From assembly GCA_964543855.1 (NCBI GenBank), contig CAZJAD010000004.1:1-62843 (forward strand): a stretch of 62,843 nt of DNA. Reading direction: 5' to 3'. A program made the translations under genes and the position numbers. Numbering within the stretch: the first letter of the stretch is position 1; each line of letters begins with the position of its first letter. The notes beneath the pieces were generated by a model. That model saw only the letters and a list, made by a program, of their open reading frames with translations, had not been told where the DNA came from and did no database searches. This document shows positions 34,691-45,100 of this stretch, one piece after another. This DNA is from CAZJAD01 sp964543855. GTDB lineage: Bacteria > Electryoneota > RPQS01 > DYHQ01.

Positions 34691-36036
34691 TCGTACTGCT
34701 CCTCAAGATAGACGTCGTCTTTGGCCGTTCCTTCCGAGAGCGCCTTCTCAAAATCCTCCCGACCCGGAGACTCGGAGAGTCCCATGATATTCAACACCTC
34801 GTCCACGAGTTCCGGCTTGATCTCTTTGCGTCCAGTGATGGAAAGCGCCACAACTTGGTCCAGGATGTCGAGGAGGCGAGCAACCGTGCCATCCGCGCGA
34901 GTGACGAGATAGGCGAACACTTGCGGGGGAACCGGGATCCCACCCTTGCGCCGTGCGAGGATTTCCGTTTTGGCTTCAAGCGAGTACGGACCGATGCCGG
35001 CGACGAGTCCTTCGTCCATCGCGATCTTCAACTTGGGAAACAGACGCGGCACGGGGCGTGGATCGGTACGACAGGCCGCGATCAGCCATTTCCCATCCTG
35101 TGCCAGAGCGCGGAAGGTCTCGCAGAGTTCATCCTGAGCCCACGGTCGTTCAAAGAGATCCTCAAAATCGTCTACAAAGAGCAGGTCGAGCGCCCGATAG
35201 AAATAGCGAAAGGGACTGAGACGATTCTCTTTGAGTGCCTCCAGATATTCCATGCCGAATCGCCGTCCAGTTGTATAGAGAAAGCGCCGTTCGGGAGCAT
35301 GAGCCGTCATCCAGTTGGCGATCGCCATGAGGAGATGGGTTTTGCCACATCCAGTCTCACCAAAACAAACGAAAGGATTCGCGCTCTCCTCTCTTCTTCC
35401 TTCAGCAATCATCCTCGCGACCGAAAGGGCCAATTCGTTGGGACCATCCCTCACGAAAGAGTCGAAAGTCTTGCCCTTGTCAAGATCGACGCCGCGACCC
35501 ATCTGTTGATAGCGATCATCACACAACTGGTGTTGACGTCGCAGAAGAAAACGAGGTGGTTCCAGGGAGACGGCGCTCCTCGTATCCGGTGATGGCGGAT
35601 GACCATAATGCAAGTACAGGGCGCGTTCGATCGCTTCTCGACTGGCAATGAACGGGATGATCTCCAAATCGGTCACCTGCTTCAGAGCCATCATCGTTTC
35701 TCGGTTCAACGGGTCAGCAAACGCGATGGCCAAGCCGTTGGATGTCCGACGAATCGGCAAGAGATTGTGAGCATGAGCAAGCGCAGCCGGAATGTGGTGA
35801 ATGGCTTCCCGTTCGATCTCGATATCATCCAGCTTGAGATAGCGGTAATGGTAGATGTCACAAAGGAATGCCAACATCTCTTCTTCGGTCAAATATCCGA
35901 GAGCGACGAGGTGATCCTCGATCTCTCCTCCCTCGCGCCACTGCTTCTCCTGCGCGGTCCTGACCTGCTCTCTTGTGACGATCTCTGCCTCCAACAAGCG
36001 TTCATAGACCGGAATCTGTGACGCCAACTCAGTCAT
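34687..36036 (-). CDS. Fusion of GspE/MshE N-terminal domain with DnaA-type AAA+ ATPase
   Basis: A 449-residue protein (ATG 36036). Residues 1-145 match the N-terminal region of type II secretion/T4P assembly ATPases: two MshEN-like repeats (LLEAEIVTREQVRTAQEKQ, LVALGYLTEEEMLAFLCDIY) and a T2SSE_N block (NLLPIRRTSNGLAIAFADPL). Residues 188-400 match DnaA domain III: FDSFVRDGPNELALSVARMI, Walker A GETGCGKTH (226-234), YLEALKENRLSPFRYFYRAL, Walker B LLFVDD (285-290) and DELCETFRALAQDGKWLIAA. The Box VII arginine finger (SRF in DnaA) is replaced (PKLKIAMDEGL), and the DNA-binding domain IV is absent. Probably a regulatory ATPase of the pilus; ligand and partners unknown. Confidence 0.88.
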   Translation of the reverse strand: MTELASQIPVYERLLEAEIVTREQVRTAQEKQWREGGEIEDHLVALGYLTEEEMLAFLCDIYHYRYLKLDDIEIEREAIHHIPAALAHAHNLLPIRRTSNGLAIAFADPLNRETMMALKQVTDLEIIPFIASREAIERALYLHYGHPPSPDTRSAVSLEPPRFLLRRQHQLCDDRYQQMGRGVDLDKGKTFDSFVRDGPNELALSVARMIAEGRREESANPFVCFGETGCGKTHLLMAIANWMTAHAPERRFLYTTGRRFGMEYLEALKENRLSPFRYFYRALDLLFVDDFEDLFERPWAQDELCETFRALAQDGKWLIAACRTDPRPVPRLFPKLKIAMDEGLVAGIGPYSLEAKTEILARRKGGIPVPPQVFAYLVTRADGTVARLLDILDQVVALSITGRKEIKPELVDEVLNIMGLSESPGREDFEKALSEGTAKDDVYLEEQYE

Positions 36037-36097
36037 GCCCGATTGCCTTTCTCCCCACACAAGAATGCGGCTCCAGTCCGTTTATATGCCGTTTACC

Positions 36098-37219
36098 TCA
36101 ATGGCTCATTTCTGCGGATTCATGTTCGGCGAGCCGGGAACCGGAAGTCTTGATCCCGCGCAGGGCCAGCTCGAGGTCATTCGGATTCGTTGCCGTTTCC
36201 ATGGCGGTCTCAAGGGAGATCTTTCCTTGTCGATACAAACTCAAGATTGACTGATCAAAGCTCTGCATCCCGTGCGTACCACGATCATCCTCTACGAGTC
36301 CACCGATCAAGGATACCTTGTCCATATCCACGAGGCAATCTCGCACGGCTGCCGTCGTGATGAGGATCTCCACGACAGGCACCCGCCCTGGTTTGTCACA
36401 ACGAGGCACAAGGCGTTGCGAAACGATGGCCTGCAAAGTACCCGCGAGCATCGTTCTCACTTGCGCCTGTTCACTCAAAGGATAGAATGCGATAAGACGG
36501 TTGATCGCTTCCACGGCATTCAATGTGTGCAGCGTTGTCAGAACCAAGTGACCGGTCTCCGCAGCTTGCAATGCGACAAGCACTGTGTCTGGATCTCGAA
36601 TCTCACCGACCATAATGACATCGGGATCCTCTCGAAGCGCATGTATCAGGGCCGAATAAAAACTCGTCGTATCGATCATCACCTCGCGCTGGGCAATGAG
36701 GGATTTCTTGTTGACAAAGATGTACTCAATCGGATCCTCGATGCACAGGATATTCGTGCTGCGTGACTTGTTGATCTGCTCGACGAGGGCCGCCAGAGTC
36801 GTGGATTTACCGCAACCTGTCACTCCCGTCACAAGCACCAGCCCTCGACGCAAGGCGGCAATCTTCTCCAGCACGGGTGGCAGCGTGAGCTCTTCGAATG
36901 ACGGTATCTCCGTCTTGATCGCCCGAAGAGCTACAGCTGGTGATCCCTTCTGAAAATACAAATTCGCCCGCGTCCGACCGTACCCCGGCACGGTGAGGGC
37001 CAAGTCGAGCTCCTTTTCCCGGATAAACATATCGAGTTGCGTCGGAGTGAGGACTTCGCGCAGAAAGTTCTCCACCTCCTGCGAGGTCAACTTCTCGTTC
37101 TGAGTCCCGAAAAGCTCACCGTTGACGCGCAGTACAGGTGGCGCACCCGCTCGCAGATGCAAGTCACTTGCCTTGCGAACAAAAAGGGTTTCCAGAAGTC
37201 CTCGAAAATCCGTAGCCAT
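36098..37219 (-). CDS. pilT: Type IV pilus retraction ATPase PilT (copy 2)
   Basis: A 373-residue hexameric ATPase that powers pilus retraction. N-domain with KASDLHLRAGAPPVLRVNGE, Walker A GVTGCGKSTTLAALV, Asp box (ILCIEDPIEYIF), Walker B (DVIMVGEIRDPDT), His box (GHLVLTTLHTLNAVEAINRL). The usual PilT motif AIRNLIRE is not obvious near the C-terminus, so it may be a PilU-like accessory retraction ATPase. ATG 37219 (GGGAG seven bases upstream) is preferred over TTG 37225. Confidence 0.93.
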   Translation of the reverse strand: MATDFRGLLETLFVRKASDLHLRAGAPPVLRVNGELFGTQNEKLTSQEVENFLREVLTPTQLDMFIREKELDLALTVPGYGRTRANLYFQKGSPAVALRAIKTEIPSFEELTLPPVLEKIAALRRGLVLVTGVTGCGKSTTLAALVEQINKSRSTNILCIEDPIEYIFVNKKSLIAQREVMIDTTSFYSALIHALREDPDVIMVGEIRDPDTVLVALQAAETGHLVLTTLHTLNAVEAINRLIAFYPLSEQAQVRTMLAGTLQAIVSQRLVPRCDKPGRVPVVEILITTAAVRDCLVDMDKVSLIGGLVEDDRGTHGMQSFDQSILSLYRQGKISLETAMETATNPNDLELALRGIKTSGSRLAEHESAEMSH

Positions 37220-37279
37220 ATTCAATCTCCCGGCGCCGATTGTCCGTTGCCATCTGATGGCTCCGCTTGCGGCCGTACC

Positions 37280-38458
37280 TTAAGAAGCTCCTTCTTCTGT
37301 CATCCTCTTCTTCAAGGAATGAATCTTGTCCTCTACGTTCTCGAACATTGCCTGCTGGCTGTGGACATTCTCGAAATGGGCCAGAGCCTGAGATAGATTC
37401 CCCAACATCTTGTGAACTTCCCCTTTGATGAGCTCCAAACGAAGTCGATCCTCGGGAGGCTGCTCTTCACTTTTCTCGAAGCTCTCCAAGAGCGCCAGAG
37501 CTTTCTCCGGGTTGCCTCTCGCCATGACACATTGGGCTGTGGCCAAGTCGGCCTTGAAACAGAAGTTGCTATCACGCCGAGCCTGCTTGAATTCGCTTAT
37601 GGCCGCATCCCACAGCTTCATCTCTTGATACACGACGCCTAAGTCGTAGTGATCCCGACCTTCACCTTCCGGCAGGCCGGTCTCTTCCGGACTCTCCGGA
37701 GTCGCTTCACGCGGTGGCTCACGAGTGACCGGAGGCTGGGATGCTTCAGATGCGAATGCGCCTCTCGACTCGTCCTCAAAGGCTGGCGCACCATCTCCCG
37801 CGGTGTCCAAGGTCATCAGCCCTTCCGCGCCTCCTGCCACATGGACGGGTTCAGTCTCCGGTGGTAGCTCATCCTCGTGAGGAGCTGTCTCAACTGGTTC
37901 TGCCTGCTCCACGACTTTCTGGCGGGAGTCTACGAACTTCTCCAGATCCGTCTGAAGCTCCTGGTCCTCAATCTGCGCATCTCGGAACAGGGGCAGGAGC
38001 TCCTCAAGGAGATGAGCATGAGTCAGGTCACGTTCAATGACCCTGCGGAAGAACGCACGCAGTCCAGGTTCAGATGGGGGACTGCAGAGGCGCAAGTAGG
38101 TCCGCAGTGAGGCCAGGGAATCGGCGACATACCCCATGGCGAAGTAGTGTTCAGCGAGCATCAGATGGAGATCCGTCTCGTCGGGGCTGGTGCGGAGGAT
38201 TTTGGTCGTGAGCGCCAGCGCATTCTCGTGGAGGCCCTCGCGCGCATATCCATCGGCGGCTCGACGCCACGCCTCGACCGCTCCTTGAAGAGATTTGCTC
38301 CGAAAGCGTACGTCACCGACAGCGTTCCAAGCAGCGCAGTTCTTTTCATCAGCCGAAGCGGTTTTTTCGAGCTCAGCAAGCGCCTTTTTCCATTTTCTCT
38401 GGCGCAGCAAATCGCGTGTGCGTCGCTCGGGTCGCAGTTGGTGACCGAATAGTCTCAT
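37280..38458 (-). CDS. TPR-repeat protein in pil cluster
   Basis: About 392 cytoplasmic residues; no signal peptide. N-terminal TPR units (about 15-150: WKKALAELEKTASADEKNCA, LQGAVEAWRRAADGYAREGL, DLHLMLAEHYFAMGYVADSL) and C-terminal TPR units (about 265-390: YDLGVVYQEMKLWDAAISEF, FENVHSQQAMFENVED) flank an acidic, Pro-rich linker. ATG 38458 has GAGGA eight bases upstream; ATG 38464 lies too close to that site. TPR proteins such as PilF, Tgl and SgmX serve T4P biogenesis or polar localisation; a similar role is inferred from position between the minor pilins and pilT. Confidence 0.8.
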   Translation of the reverse strand: MRLFGHQLRPERRTRDLLRQRKWKKALAELEKTASADEKNCAAWNAVGDVRFRSKSLQGAVEAWRRAADGYAREGLHENALALTTKILRTSPDETDLHLMLAEHYFAMGYVADSLASLRTYLRLCSPPSEPGLRAFFRRVIERDLTHAHLLEELLPLFRDAQIEDQELQTDLEKFVDSRQKVVEQAEPVETAPHEDELPPETEPVHVAGGAEGLMTLDTAGDGAPAFEDESRGAFASEASQPPVTREPPREATPESPEETGLPEGEGRDHYDLGVVYQEMKLWDAAISEFKQARRDSNFCFKADLATAQCVMARGNPEKALALLESFEKSEEQPPEDRLRLELIKGEVHKMLGNLSQALAHFENVHSQQAMFENVEDKIHSLKKRMTEEGAS

Positions 38459-38469
38459 CAGCATGTTCC

Positions 38470-40113
38470 TCAACTGATCTGTCGCCAGCTTCCTCGCTGG
38501 ATCGTATGAACTCGCGGCGTACCGGGTGGCCAGTTCGCGGGATCCAAGAGATCCACATCGAATCCCCAATTTCGATTTGGCGCCGTGTAATAGCCGCCGT
38601 ATTCCCAACTTCCGGTGGCCTTCCGGCTGAACCAGAGGTCGATGATGCTCCCGCGGAAGTTCAAGTTCACTCCAGACCATCTCTCAAGAAAGCGGAACAG
38701 GTTCTCAAGCCCTCCGCTATATGTGCCGCCGTAGATGGTTTCCACATGCCCGGTCATGATGCAGGCATTAACCGTCGTGGCGACGGCATTGCGATTGTAC
38801 AACGGACCGGACGATTTGGAATCATCCCAGTTGGAAGAAAGGATCGTGATGGCGTCGCAAATGAGCGCCGACCCCTTCTTGTTGACGTTGTTGTAGTTTC
38901 CCCACACGTAGAGGGGATTGTCGGTGGCAATCGTAAGTCCTCCATCAGGCAGGAGGGAGGCGTTGCGTATGCGCACAGCGTCGTGCGCGCCTGCTCCTGA
39001 GATGTAGAGAATTCCATTGCAGGGCGTGTATCCATTCGCCATCATCGCGCCGACATCGAGCTCGAGCACATCCATCCACTCGCCCTCGCGGTCATCCCAA
39101 TATGAATTCGGCGCGTAGTTCATCACACTGGATGGTGGGCTCAACGGGTTGCCGCTGCTGTCGGTCATGACGCCATCGACGATTCGCGTGCAGGCTTTGT
39201 ACCAGTACCTGGCATCAACGAGCTCCGGCGGGTCACCGGCTTGTCCGCGTTCGATGATCTCATACATATCCGTCAGAGGAGGCAGGGGCAGCGTGAGGTC
39301 GTGGGTGCTGTGAGCACCATCACGCACCATTCCGCCCCAGCGCTCGATCGCCTCCGTCGCCCAGGTCGCTTGTCTCTCGTCCAGCCAATAGGCGCCGGTC
39401 CACATGTTCCGATAGGTGCCCGTTTGATCGCGGATTAACACGAAACCGGGTGGGTCGACATGGCCGCCATCCTTGCGGTAATGCCAGATATCCCCCACTG
39501 CTGTTACATAGGAATCGCAGAAGATCCCCGACTCCGCGCCGATATAGAGGTCGCGGTTTGTATGTATCCGGCCAAGAAAGGTCATCTGGGGACCCGGAAA
39601 GATTTCCAGATCATCATCATAGAAAACACCGAACTGGAAGAGAGGGATGAATTGGTGTTCGATGACCCGTTCGATTCTCGCCGAACGCCGACCCCCCTGC
39701 GCCTCACTGGTAATCACATACTTTTTGATATAGCCAGTCAGACCGACGTAATCACCAGACTGGATCACTTCCTGGAGCAGACCTCCCTGTGGTACAATCG
39801 AATAGGCCGAGAACTGGAAGCCCTCCAGTGACGGCTGAGGAAGGTTGTCCAACACTGCCTGGCTGGGCGAGAGATTGTTGGGGAGCAAGGCGGCCAATTC
39901 GCCTGCGGCCCACTCGGCCCCCGCCTCTGCCGCACAAAAGGTCCTCACATCATCGACATCCCGAGCCGTGACCCGAGCCTGGCCGATGGACCGGATGGCC
40001 GTCGTGGCGCCCACAAAGAGCATCACCGACATCATCACGACGGCGAGGACCAGCACCGCGCCTTTCTCGCTGGAGCGGCGCTCTTTTTCCTTACCTTTCT
40101 TCTTCCGAATCAT
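38470..40113 (-). CDS. PilX-like minor pilin / pilus assembly protein
   Basis: A 547-residue protein. A basic N-terminus (MIRKKKGKEKERRSSEKGAV) precedes a hydrophobic helix (LVLAVVMMSVMLFVGATTA) and AAEAGAEWAAGELAA, the PilX N-terminal pattern; a class III-like Glu at position 5 is lacking. The large C-terminal part is beta-rich (GPQMTFLGRIHTNRDLYIGA, LYISGAGAHDAVRIRN) and resembles long tip-associated minor pilins. GGAGG lies six bases before the ATG. It follows PilW-like and PilV-like genes, the usual minor-pilin order. A tip or priming-complex role is likely. Confidence 0.8.
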   Translation of the reverse strand: MIRKKKGKEKERRSSEKGAVLVLAVVMMSVMLFVGATTAIRSIGQARVTARDVDDVRTFCAAEAGAEWAAGELAALLPNNLSPSQAVLDNLPQPSLEGFQFSAYSIVPQGGLLQEVIQSGDYVGLTGYIKKYVITSEAQGGRRSARIERVIEHQFIPLFQFGVFYDDDLEIFPGPQMTFLGRIHTNRDLYIGAESGIFCDSYVTAVGDIWHYRKDGGHVDPPGFVLIRDQTGTYRNMWTGAYWLDERQATWATEAIERWGGMVRDGAHSTHDLTLPLPPLTDMYEIIERGQAGDPPELVDARYWYKACTRIVDGVMTDSSGNPLSPPSSVMNYAPNSYWDDREGEWMDVLELDVGAMMANGYTPCNGILYISGAGAHDAVRIRNASLLPDGGLTIATDNPLYVWGNYNNVNKKGSALICDAITILSSNWDDSKSSGPLYNRNAVATTVNACIMTGHVETIYGGTYSGGLENLFRFLERWSGVNLNFRGSIIDLWFSRKATGSWEYGGYYTAPNRNWGFDVDLLDPANWPPGTPRVHTIQRGSWRQIS

Positions 40114-40143
40114 CGCTCACCTCCGCAGACTCAATCTCATCTC

Positions 40144-40911
40144 TTATCCAAGCCACAAATTCCGACCGCGAATCCGGCTCGTCAGCCAGAATCGCAGATA
40201 ACCATCGTACGCATAAGTTCCGTCAGGGAACGAGCTGTAGTAAGTGCGCTGCGTGTCTTCGAAATCGGACCGCGTCACCAAGACAATCTCGACCTCGGTC
40301 ACTCGGCGGCGTTCACCGGCCGTCAGCGGGCCAAGGTGGCCGGCCACCGGCACACGGTTCCCGTCACGATCGTAGTACAGAAATATACAGCGCTCCACAT
40401 TGCGTCCCAGATAGCGATCGACGGGGGCCTCCCACCTCACCGAATCTCGCGACCATTCCCATATCGTTGCATGAAGATCGAGGCCGCTGCGCCAGATCCA
40501 CACGGTTTCCGTGAATGCGTCATCGTCGACATCCCCCGTGAAAATGAGCTCGGTACCGCTGGCGAACTCAAAATCATCGAGGACAGAGTCGGCCCAGGCT
40601 TCTCCCGTCACATCGGTGTCAATGTCGTCGGATGTTCCGTCAGCGTCGAGCGATGCCACGAGACCGACCAGGCGAATCTCCTTGGCCAGACGCTTCATAA
40701 TCAGCCTTCCGTTGGCCCGCGCCTCGTCTTCACGCCCTTCGACAGCCGCGTACCGAATCATGCCATGAAAGATGCCCGCCGCCGTCCCAACAAGGACCAC
40801 CGCAAGCGTCATGCTCAGAATGAGTTCCATTAGGGAGAATCCGAGTCCCCGCGATCGGTCGGTTGTTCGCTCCCACGGCCCATTGAGCTTCAACTGTGTT
40901 TTGCTTCTCAT
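40144..40911 (-). CDS. PilW-like minor prepilin
   Basis: A 255-residue prepilin. The cleavage/methylation motif GLGFSLMELILSMTLAVVLV has the Gly-Phe junction and Glu at +5. The globular part contains GRLIMKRLAKEIRLVG, TELIFTGDVDDDAFTETVWI and FLYYDRDGN, resembling PilW/PulJ. A 25-residue leader precedes the cleavage site, longer than in classical type IVa pilins. GGAG lies four bases upstream of the ATG. Confidence 0.86.
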   Translation of the reverse strand: MRSKTQLKLNGPWERTTDRSRGLGFSLMELILSMTLAVVLVGTAAGIFHGMIRYAAVEGREDEARANGRLIMKRLAKEIRLVGLVASLDADGTSDDIDTDVTGEAWADSVLDDFEFASGTELIFTGDVDDDAFTETVWIWRSGLDLHATIWEWSRDSVRWEAPVDRYLGRNVERCIFLYYDRDGNRVPVAGHLGPLTAGERRRVTEVEIVLVTRSDFEDTQRTYYSSFPDGTYAYDGYLRFWLTSRIRGRNLWLG

Positions 40912-40946
40912 ACGACTCCACTCCTCTCCGCATCTAAAATCGCACC

Positions 40947-41312
40947 CTATATATTGGCAAAGAAGCTGACCAGCGTCACCCGCCTTTGATCATCGTTGAA
41001 GAAGACCCGCACGGTGACTCGCTTCACCTGTCCGGCGTCAATGACCTCGGTCTGGTGTCGGTAGTCGGGAAACTCCGCGTACTCTCCGTACGCACCCTCG
41101 CTGCTGACAATCTGGTTGAACCTTGTGTTGCGCAGATCTTCCATGACGCGACTGGCAAGATTGATGGCCGTGTCCTGTCTCTCGCTATATCGGTTCGCGC
41201 GGGCCATTGCCACGTACGAACTGGCAATGATCAGAAAGCCCAACACAAGGATCAGCGTCGTCATGACGATTTCTATCAGGGTGAATCCCCTGTCCTTGCG
41301 CCACCTTTTCAT
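40947..41312 (-). CDS. PilV-like minor prepilin
   Basis: A 121-residue prepilin with MKRWRKDRGFTLIEIVMTTL and the helix LILVLGFLIIASSYVA: cleavage after Gly9, Glu at +5. ASRVMEDLRNTRFNQI and VKRVTVRVFFNDDQR resemble PilV/PulI. ATG 41312 has AAGGAGA about six bases upstream, making the ATG chosen over an upstream frame extension. Confidence 0.88.
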   Translation of the reverse strand: MKRWRKDRGFTLIEIVMTTLILVLGFLIIASSYVAMARANRYSERQDTAINLASRVMEDLRNTRFNQIVSSEGAYGEYAEFPDYRHQTEVIDAGQVKRVTVRVFFNDDQRRVTLVSFFANI

Positions 41313-41331
41313 CGTTCTCTCCTTTACCACT

Positions 41332-42087
41332 CTATCTCAAGGACTGAGCCACACCAAGTGAGAATCCCCATTCCCCTTGGCCGGACGCACTGACTCCGGC
41401 GGTCACATAGTAACCGTCCGGCAAGAGCCAGTTGACTCCGAGGAGTCCCTGCAGTCTCTGGGTCACATCCGTGTAGCTGCGTTTTCCACCGGCATCGGGT
41501 CGTTCGGTGCCCAGGAACTCCACCGTCGTCTCGCGCGTCCCAAAGAGAACCGTTTGCATCAAGCCCATGTAGGGCGTCACTCGGCCGAAGCGATAGCCAA
41601 CGGTCAGCGTCGGAGTGAATTCCTGCCATATATACCGGTTGCTCAATGTCTTCTGGGCACTCGAAGTCTCGCCATCTGCGATGAATCCAAGATAGCTCGC
41701 GCTTAGCTGAAGCTGCCACAGTTCTTGTCTGTGCGGATACCCCAGTCGGAGCCCGCCACCCCACGCAAAAGACCAATTCGAGTGGTAGGCTGAATAGTTT
41801 GCGGGACCCGAGCGGAACCTGAGATCGGCGGTTCCCGCGGCCACATCCGCATCAACTCCGGGAGCAAGGCCGAAGCTCGCCCGTAACAAGACCCGCTGGG
41901 TCTCGACCTCGTCATCCTGCGCCGCGCCCTCGTAAGCATCGTTTTCGACGGCGTAGTGCATGCCCGAGAACTCCACGGTCATGGCGACAGCATCGGTTCC
42001 GATACAGAAGGCTGGCCTGCCGACCAACCCTCCCCCGAAAGCCATCGGCGCACACAGCGCAATAATGAGAACCACGATCCCGAACAT
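41332..42087 (-). CDS. Predicted outer-membrane beta-barrel protein
   Basis: A 251-residue exported protein with signal peptide FGIVVLIIALCAPMAFGG. Alternating aromatic/hydrophobic strands follow (LWQLQLSASYLGFIA, PTLTVGYRFGRVTPYMGL, YYVTAGVSASGQGEWGFSLG), typical of an 8-12 stranded barrel; it does not end in a classical terminal Phe. GGAGG lies before the ATG at 42087. It sits between the Ig-repeat lipoprotein and the minor pilins, with a 19-bp gap to the latter. Function unknown; anchoring or display of the neighbour is only inferred. Confidence 0.7.
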   Translation of the reverse strand: MFGIVVLIIALCAPMAFGGGLVGRPAFCIGTDAVAMTVEFSGMHYAVENDAYEGAAQDDEVETQRVLLRASFGLAPGVDADVAAGTADLRFRSGPANYSAYHSNWSFAWGGGLRLGYPHRQELWQLQLSASYLGFIADGETSSAQKTLSNRYIWQEFTPTLTVGYRFGRVTPYMGLMQTVLFGTRETTVEFLGTERPDAGGKRSYTDVTQRLQGLLGVNWLLPDGYYVTAGVSASGQGEWGFSLGVAQSLR

Positions 42088-42167
42088 TTCGCCCTCCAAG
42101 AACTAACAGCGGCTAATTCCTTCCGTTGTGCTCAGGTCACGCAGGCGTCCGCGTCACCCGAGGTTGA

Positions 42168-45100
42168 CTACCGATCGACTCTCCCAACGGCGGGAGGATC
42201 GACCGGGGACTCCTCTGGGGGCATCTGCGGAAGCAAGAGAAAAGTCTCTGTAAAAGCCCAGAGGTCGCCGTTCTTCGACTCAACCTCAATGAGCACCGGC
42301 GTGGCCGTCGCATCATCCTGAGTCGTCAAATTATTGAAGAAAGATATGGTGTAGATGGTGTCGCCTGGACACTCCACCGTGAACACGTTTGGATAGGTTA
42401 ATCCGGCGTTCGCACTGAGGCGCACGATAGACTCCGAATCAATAGGCCAGTGATTCCCGCCTTCCCAGAGTTCGAAAGTAACCAGGGCATTCTGGCCGAT
42501 GTAGAGTGTTCGTTCATTCGGGTCGCCGTTCACTGTGGCCTGGAGGATTTGGATATAATCATAAGGCGCAGTGAAACGAACCCAGCAAGTCGCCCATACA
42601 ATGGCGCTCTGATTGTTTTGTGTTTCGCCCTCGGTGGTAACGAGGACCTTGGCAATGCCATCGCGATCCGGCGCACCCCAACAGTTTATCTGGCCACCCA
42701 GATTCGGATCTTCCAGCGTGTTCCACCATCGGTCAAGCGTTGGCATCGGATTACCGCCGAAGAGAAGCACGGAGGCAAACCCGTCGGCGTCGGTGAAACC
42801 CGTTGCCGTCGCTATGACCCCTCCCGATGTCGTGAAGTACACAGCGGTTCCCTCGGTCACAGGGTTGTTCCATCGATCACCGACGATGGCCGTGATGCGC
42901 ACCGAATCACCGACGGCGCTCCAGCCCATGAGATCACACGGCTCAGAGGCAACTTTGATGTGACTTGTATTGAAATAACCGCAGCCGTCGGGATTGTAGA
43001 TATCTTCGATGTAAGGCGGTCCGGCGTAGATGAGAATCTCCGTCGTGATGGCTGAGACATTATACGAATTGCCTTCACACGTGCCATGACTGCGGGCACG
43101 AATGCGAACGGTTCCGGAACGATAGCCACTGGTGTACGACACACTGGCCTGCCCGTTAATCGTGGGAATCGAGTCTTCGGATGAGAGACTACCCATGGAA
43201 TCAGGATGCGTTATCGGCTGGGAGTAGATGTCAAACCATACCAGGGTCCCGTCAACCACGGGATTGTTGCTGGCATCTTTAACTGTCGCCGTAATCAGGA
43301 GAGTCTCGTTGCGACCACTCTCGCGCACACCGACAGAGTGAGGGTAGTACTCCATCTCTACACTCCACGGACAGCCGGGTACCAGATAGATCGTGTAGTT
43401 ATCACTGCCGGTTCCGGCGCTTGCCGTGATCGTGGCAATGCCGGTTGTCGGCGACGAGAAGGCTACGCGCGCCACTCCGTCTCCGTTCGTTGTCCGACTC
43501 TGGGGGATGTTTCCGATTGTGGTCTGAAACTGAACCTCCACATTGGAGAGCAAATGGCCTACTGCATCCGTCACGGTGGCGTAGATCGTGTCGACCGAGA
43601 TACCATCGGCTTTCAGTGTGTCGCTCTGCGCGGCCAATTGAACAACCGCGGGCGGTCCAACCCTGTAAATCACCTGAACGCTGTCGCGAGCGCTGGGATT
43701 GGCTGCGGCCCATGCCAGAACCATCACGGTGTCCGGGTCTGCTCCGGACGTGAGGACATTCGTCGCCGCACCACCGGTGGTTGTGCGGAGATTCTCAATC
43801 GATCCCGAATTAGGCACAAGTGAGAACTGAATCTGCGTGCCGTTGGGTACGGGATTGCCACCCTGATCTGTTACGACCACCGTGATGATGGAGGTAGAGG
43901 AATTGTCTGCGAGGATGATCGTCGGATTCGCCGACAGGTACAGGTAGGTGGGTGTGGATTCCGCAAACCCGACCTCCACCGTATCTCTCAGCGTGTTGCC
44001 GTAGCGTGCGATCACCCTGGCATTGCCGGTTGTTGTCCCAGATGTCAGCGTCACGGTCGCGATCCCTGAGCTGTTGGTCATCGCCATATTCGGGATGCTA
44101 CCCAAGCTCGTTCCAAAATACACGACCGCCTCTCCAATGGCTACCGTGCTCGTCGTCTCATAGAGCTGCGCTTGAATGCTTGATGTCGAATGCCCGTCGG
44201 CCACGATCATTCCGGGGCTGGCAGAACAGACGAGTGTGACGCCAAGCACGGAGACAGTCGCTTCCGATGTTCCCCGCTCGATGAGCGCTTCGATTTGCGT
44301 CTCCACATCTTGATTAATAGCACTGCTTCTGAAAGTCGCGTAAGCGTATCCGTCCACGCCCGTCGACACGACTGAGGGAGTCACCGTCCCGACTCCCGAC
44401 AAGACCGTGAATGTCACCTCCTCGCCTGCGGTCGGCCATCCGCCTTCATCAACGACATAAGCCTGGAGTTGAGTCGTGGAAACGCCGTTGCCCAGAAGCG
44501 TTGGGCTCTCGGAGTAGAGAGCGATTACATCACCTTGTGTGGAAATCATACTGACCTGTGTCATGGCCCGCAGCGTGTCACCGTACTGAGCGGTGACGCT
44601 GGCAAGACCAACGGTCACGCCTGATGTGAGCGAGACGCTTGCCATGCCACTGGTGTTCGTCTGCCCGCTTTGTGGAATCGAGCCCAGCGTTGTCGCAAAG
44701 ATGACCGTGACATCGGCCAGAGCGACATGAGAGCTCGTTTCGGTGACCTGAGCCCGCACCTGTGTCGTTGCCTCTCCATCAGCCGGGAGAATTTGGTTTT
44801 GAGCAGTCACGGTGATCGTGATGCCGCGCATATGGATGGTCACATCGTCGGAAAGCCCACCAGTCGCTGCGGTCACCTGCTGAGTCTCATCGGCGCTCGA
44901 CGCTCCAGATCGGAATGTCGCCAGCGCAATACCCGAACTGTCGGTCACCGATTGCGTAGGATACACGGTTCCAATTCCGGAACCGACTTGCCATGTGACC
45001 TGTGCTCCGAATACCGGTACCGCACTTTCATCGACCACATAAGCCTCCAGAGCTGTGGTGGCCATCCCATCCGCGAGCAGGGATGTTGACTCTGCCTGCA

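Noticed and set aside
40940..40965. TATATATTGG resembling the motif near 20490
   Set aside because: It falls on the last codons and stop of the PilV-like gene; chance similarity.
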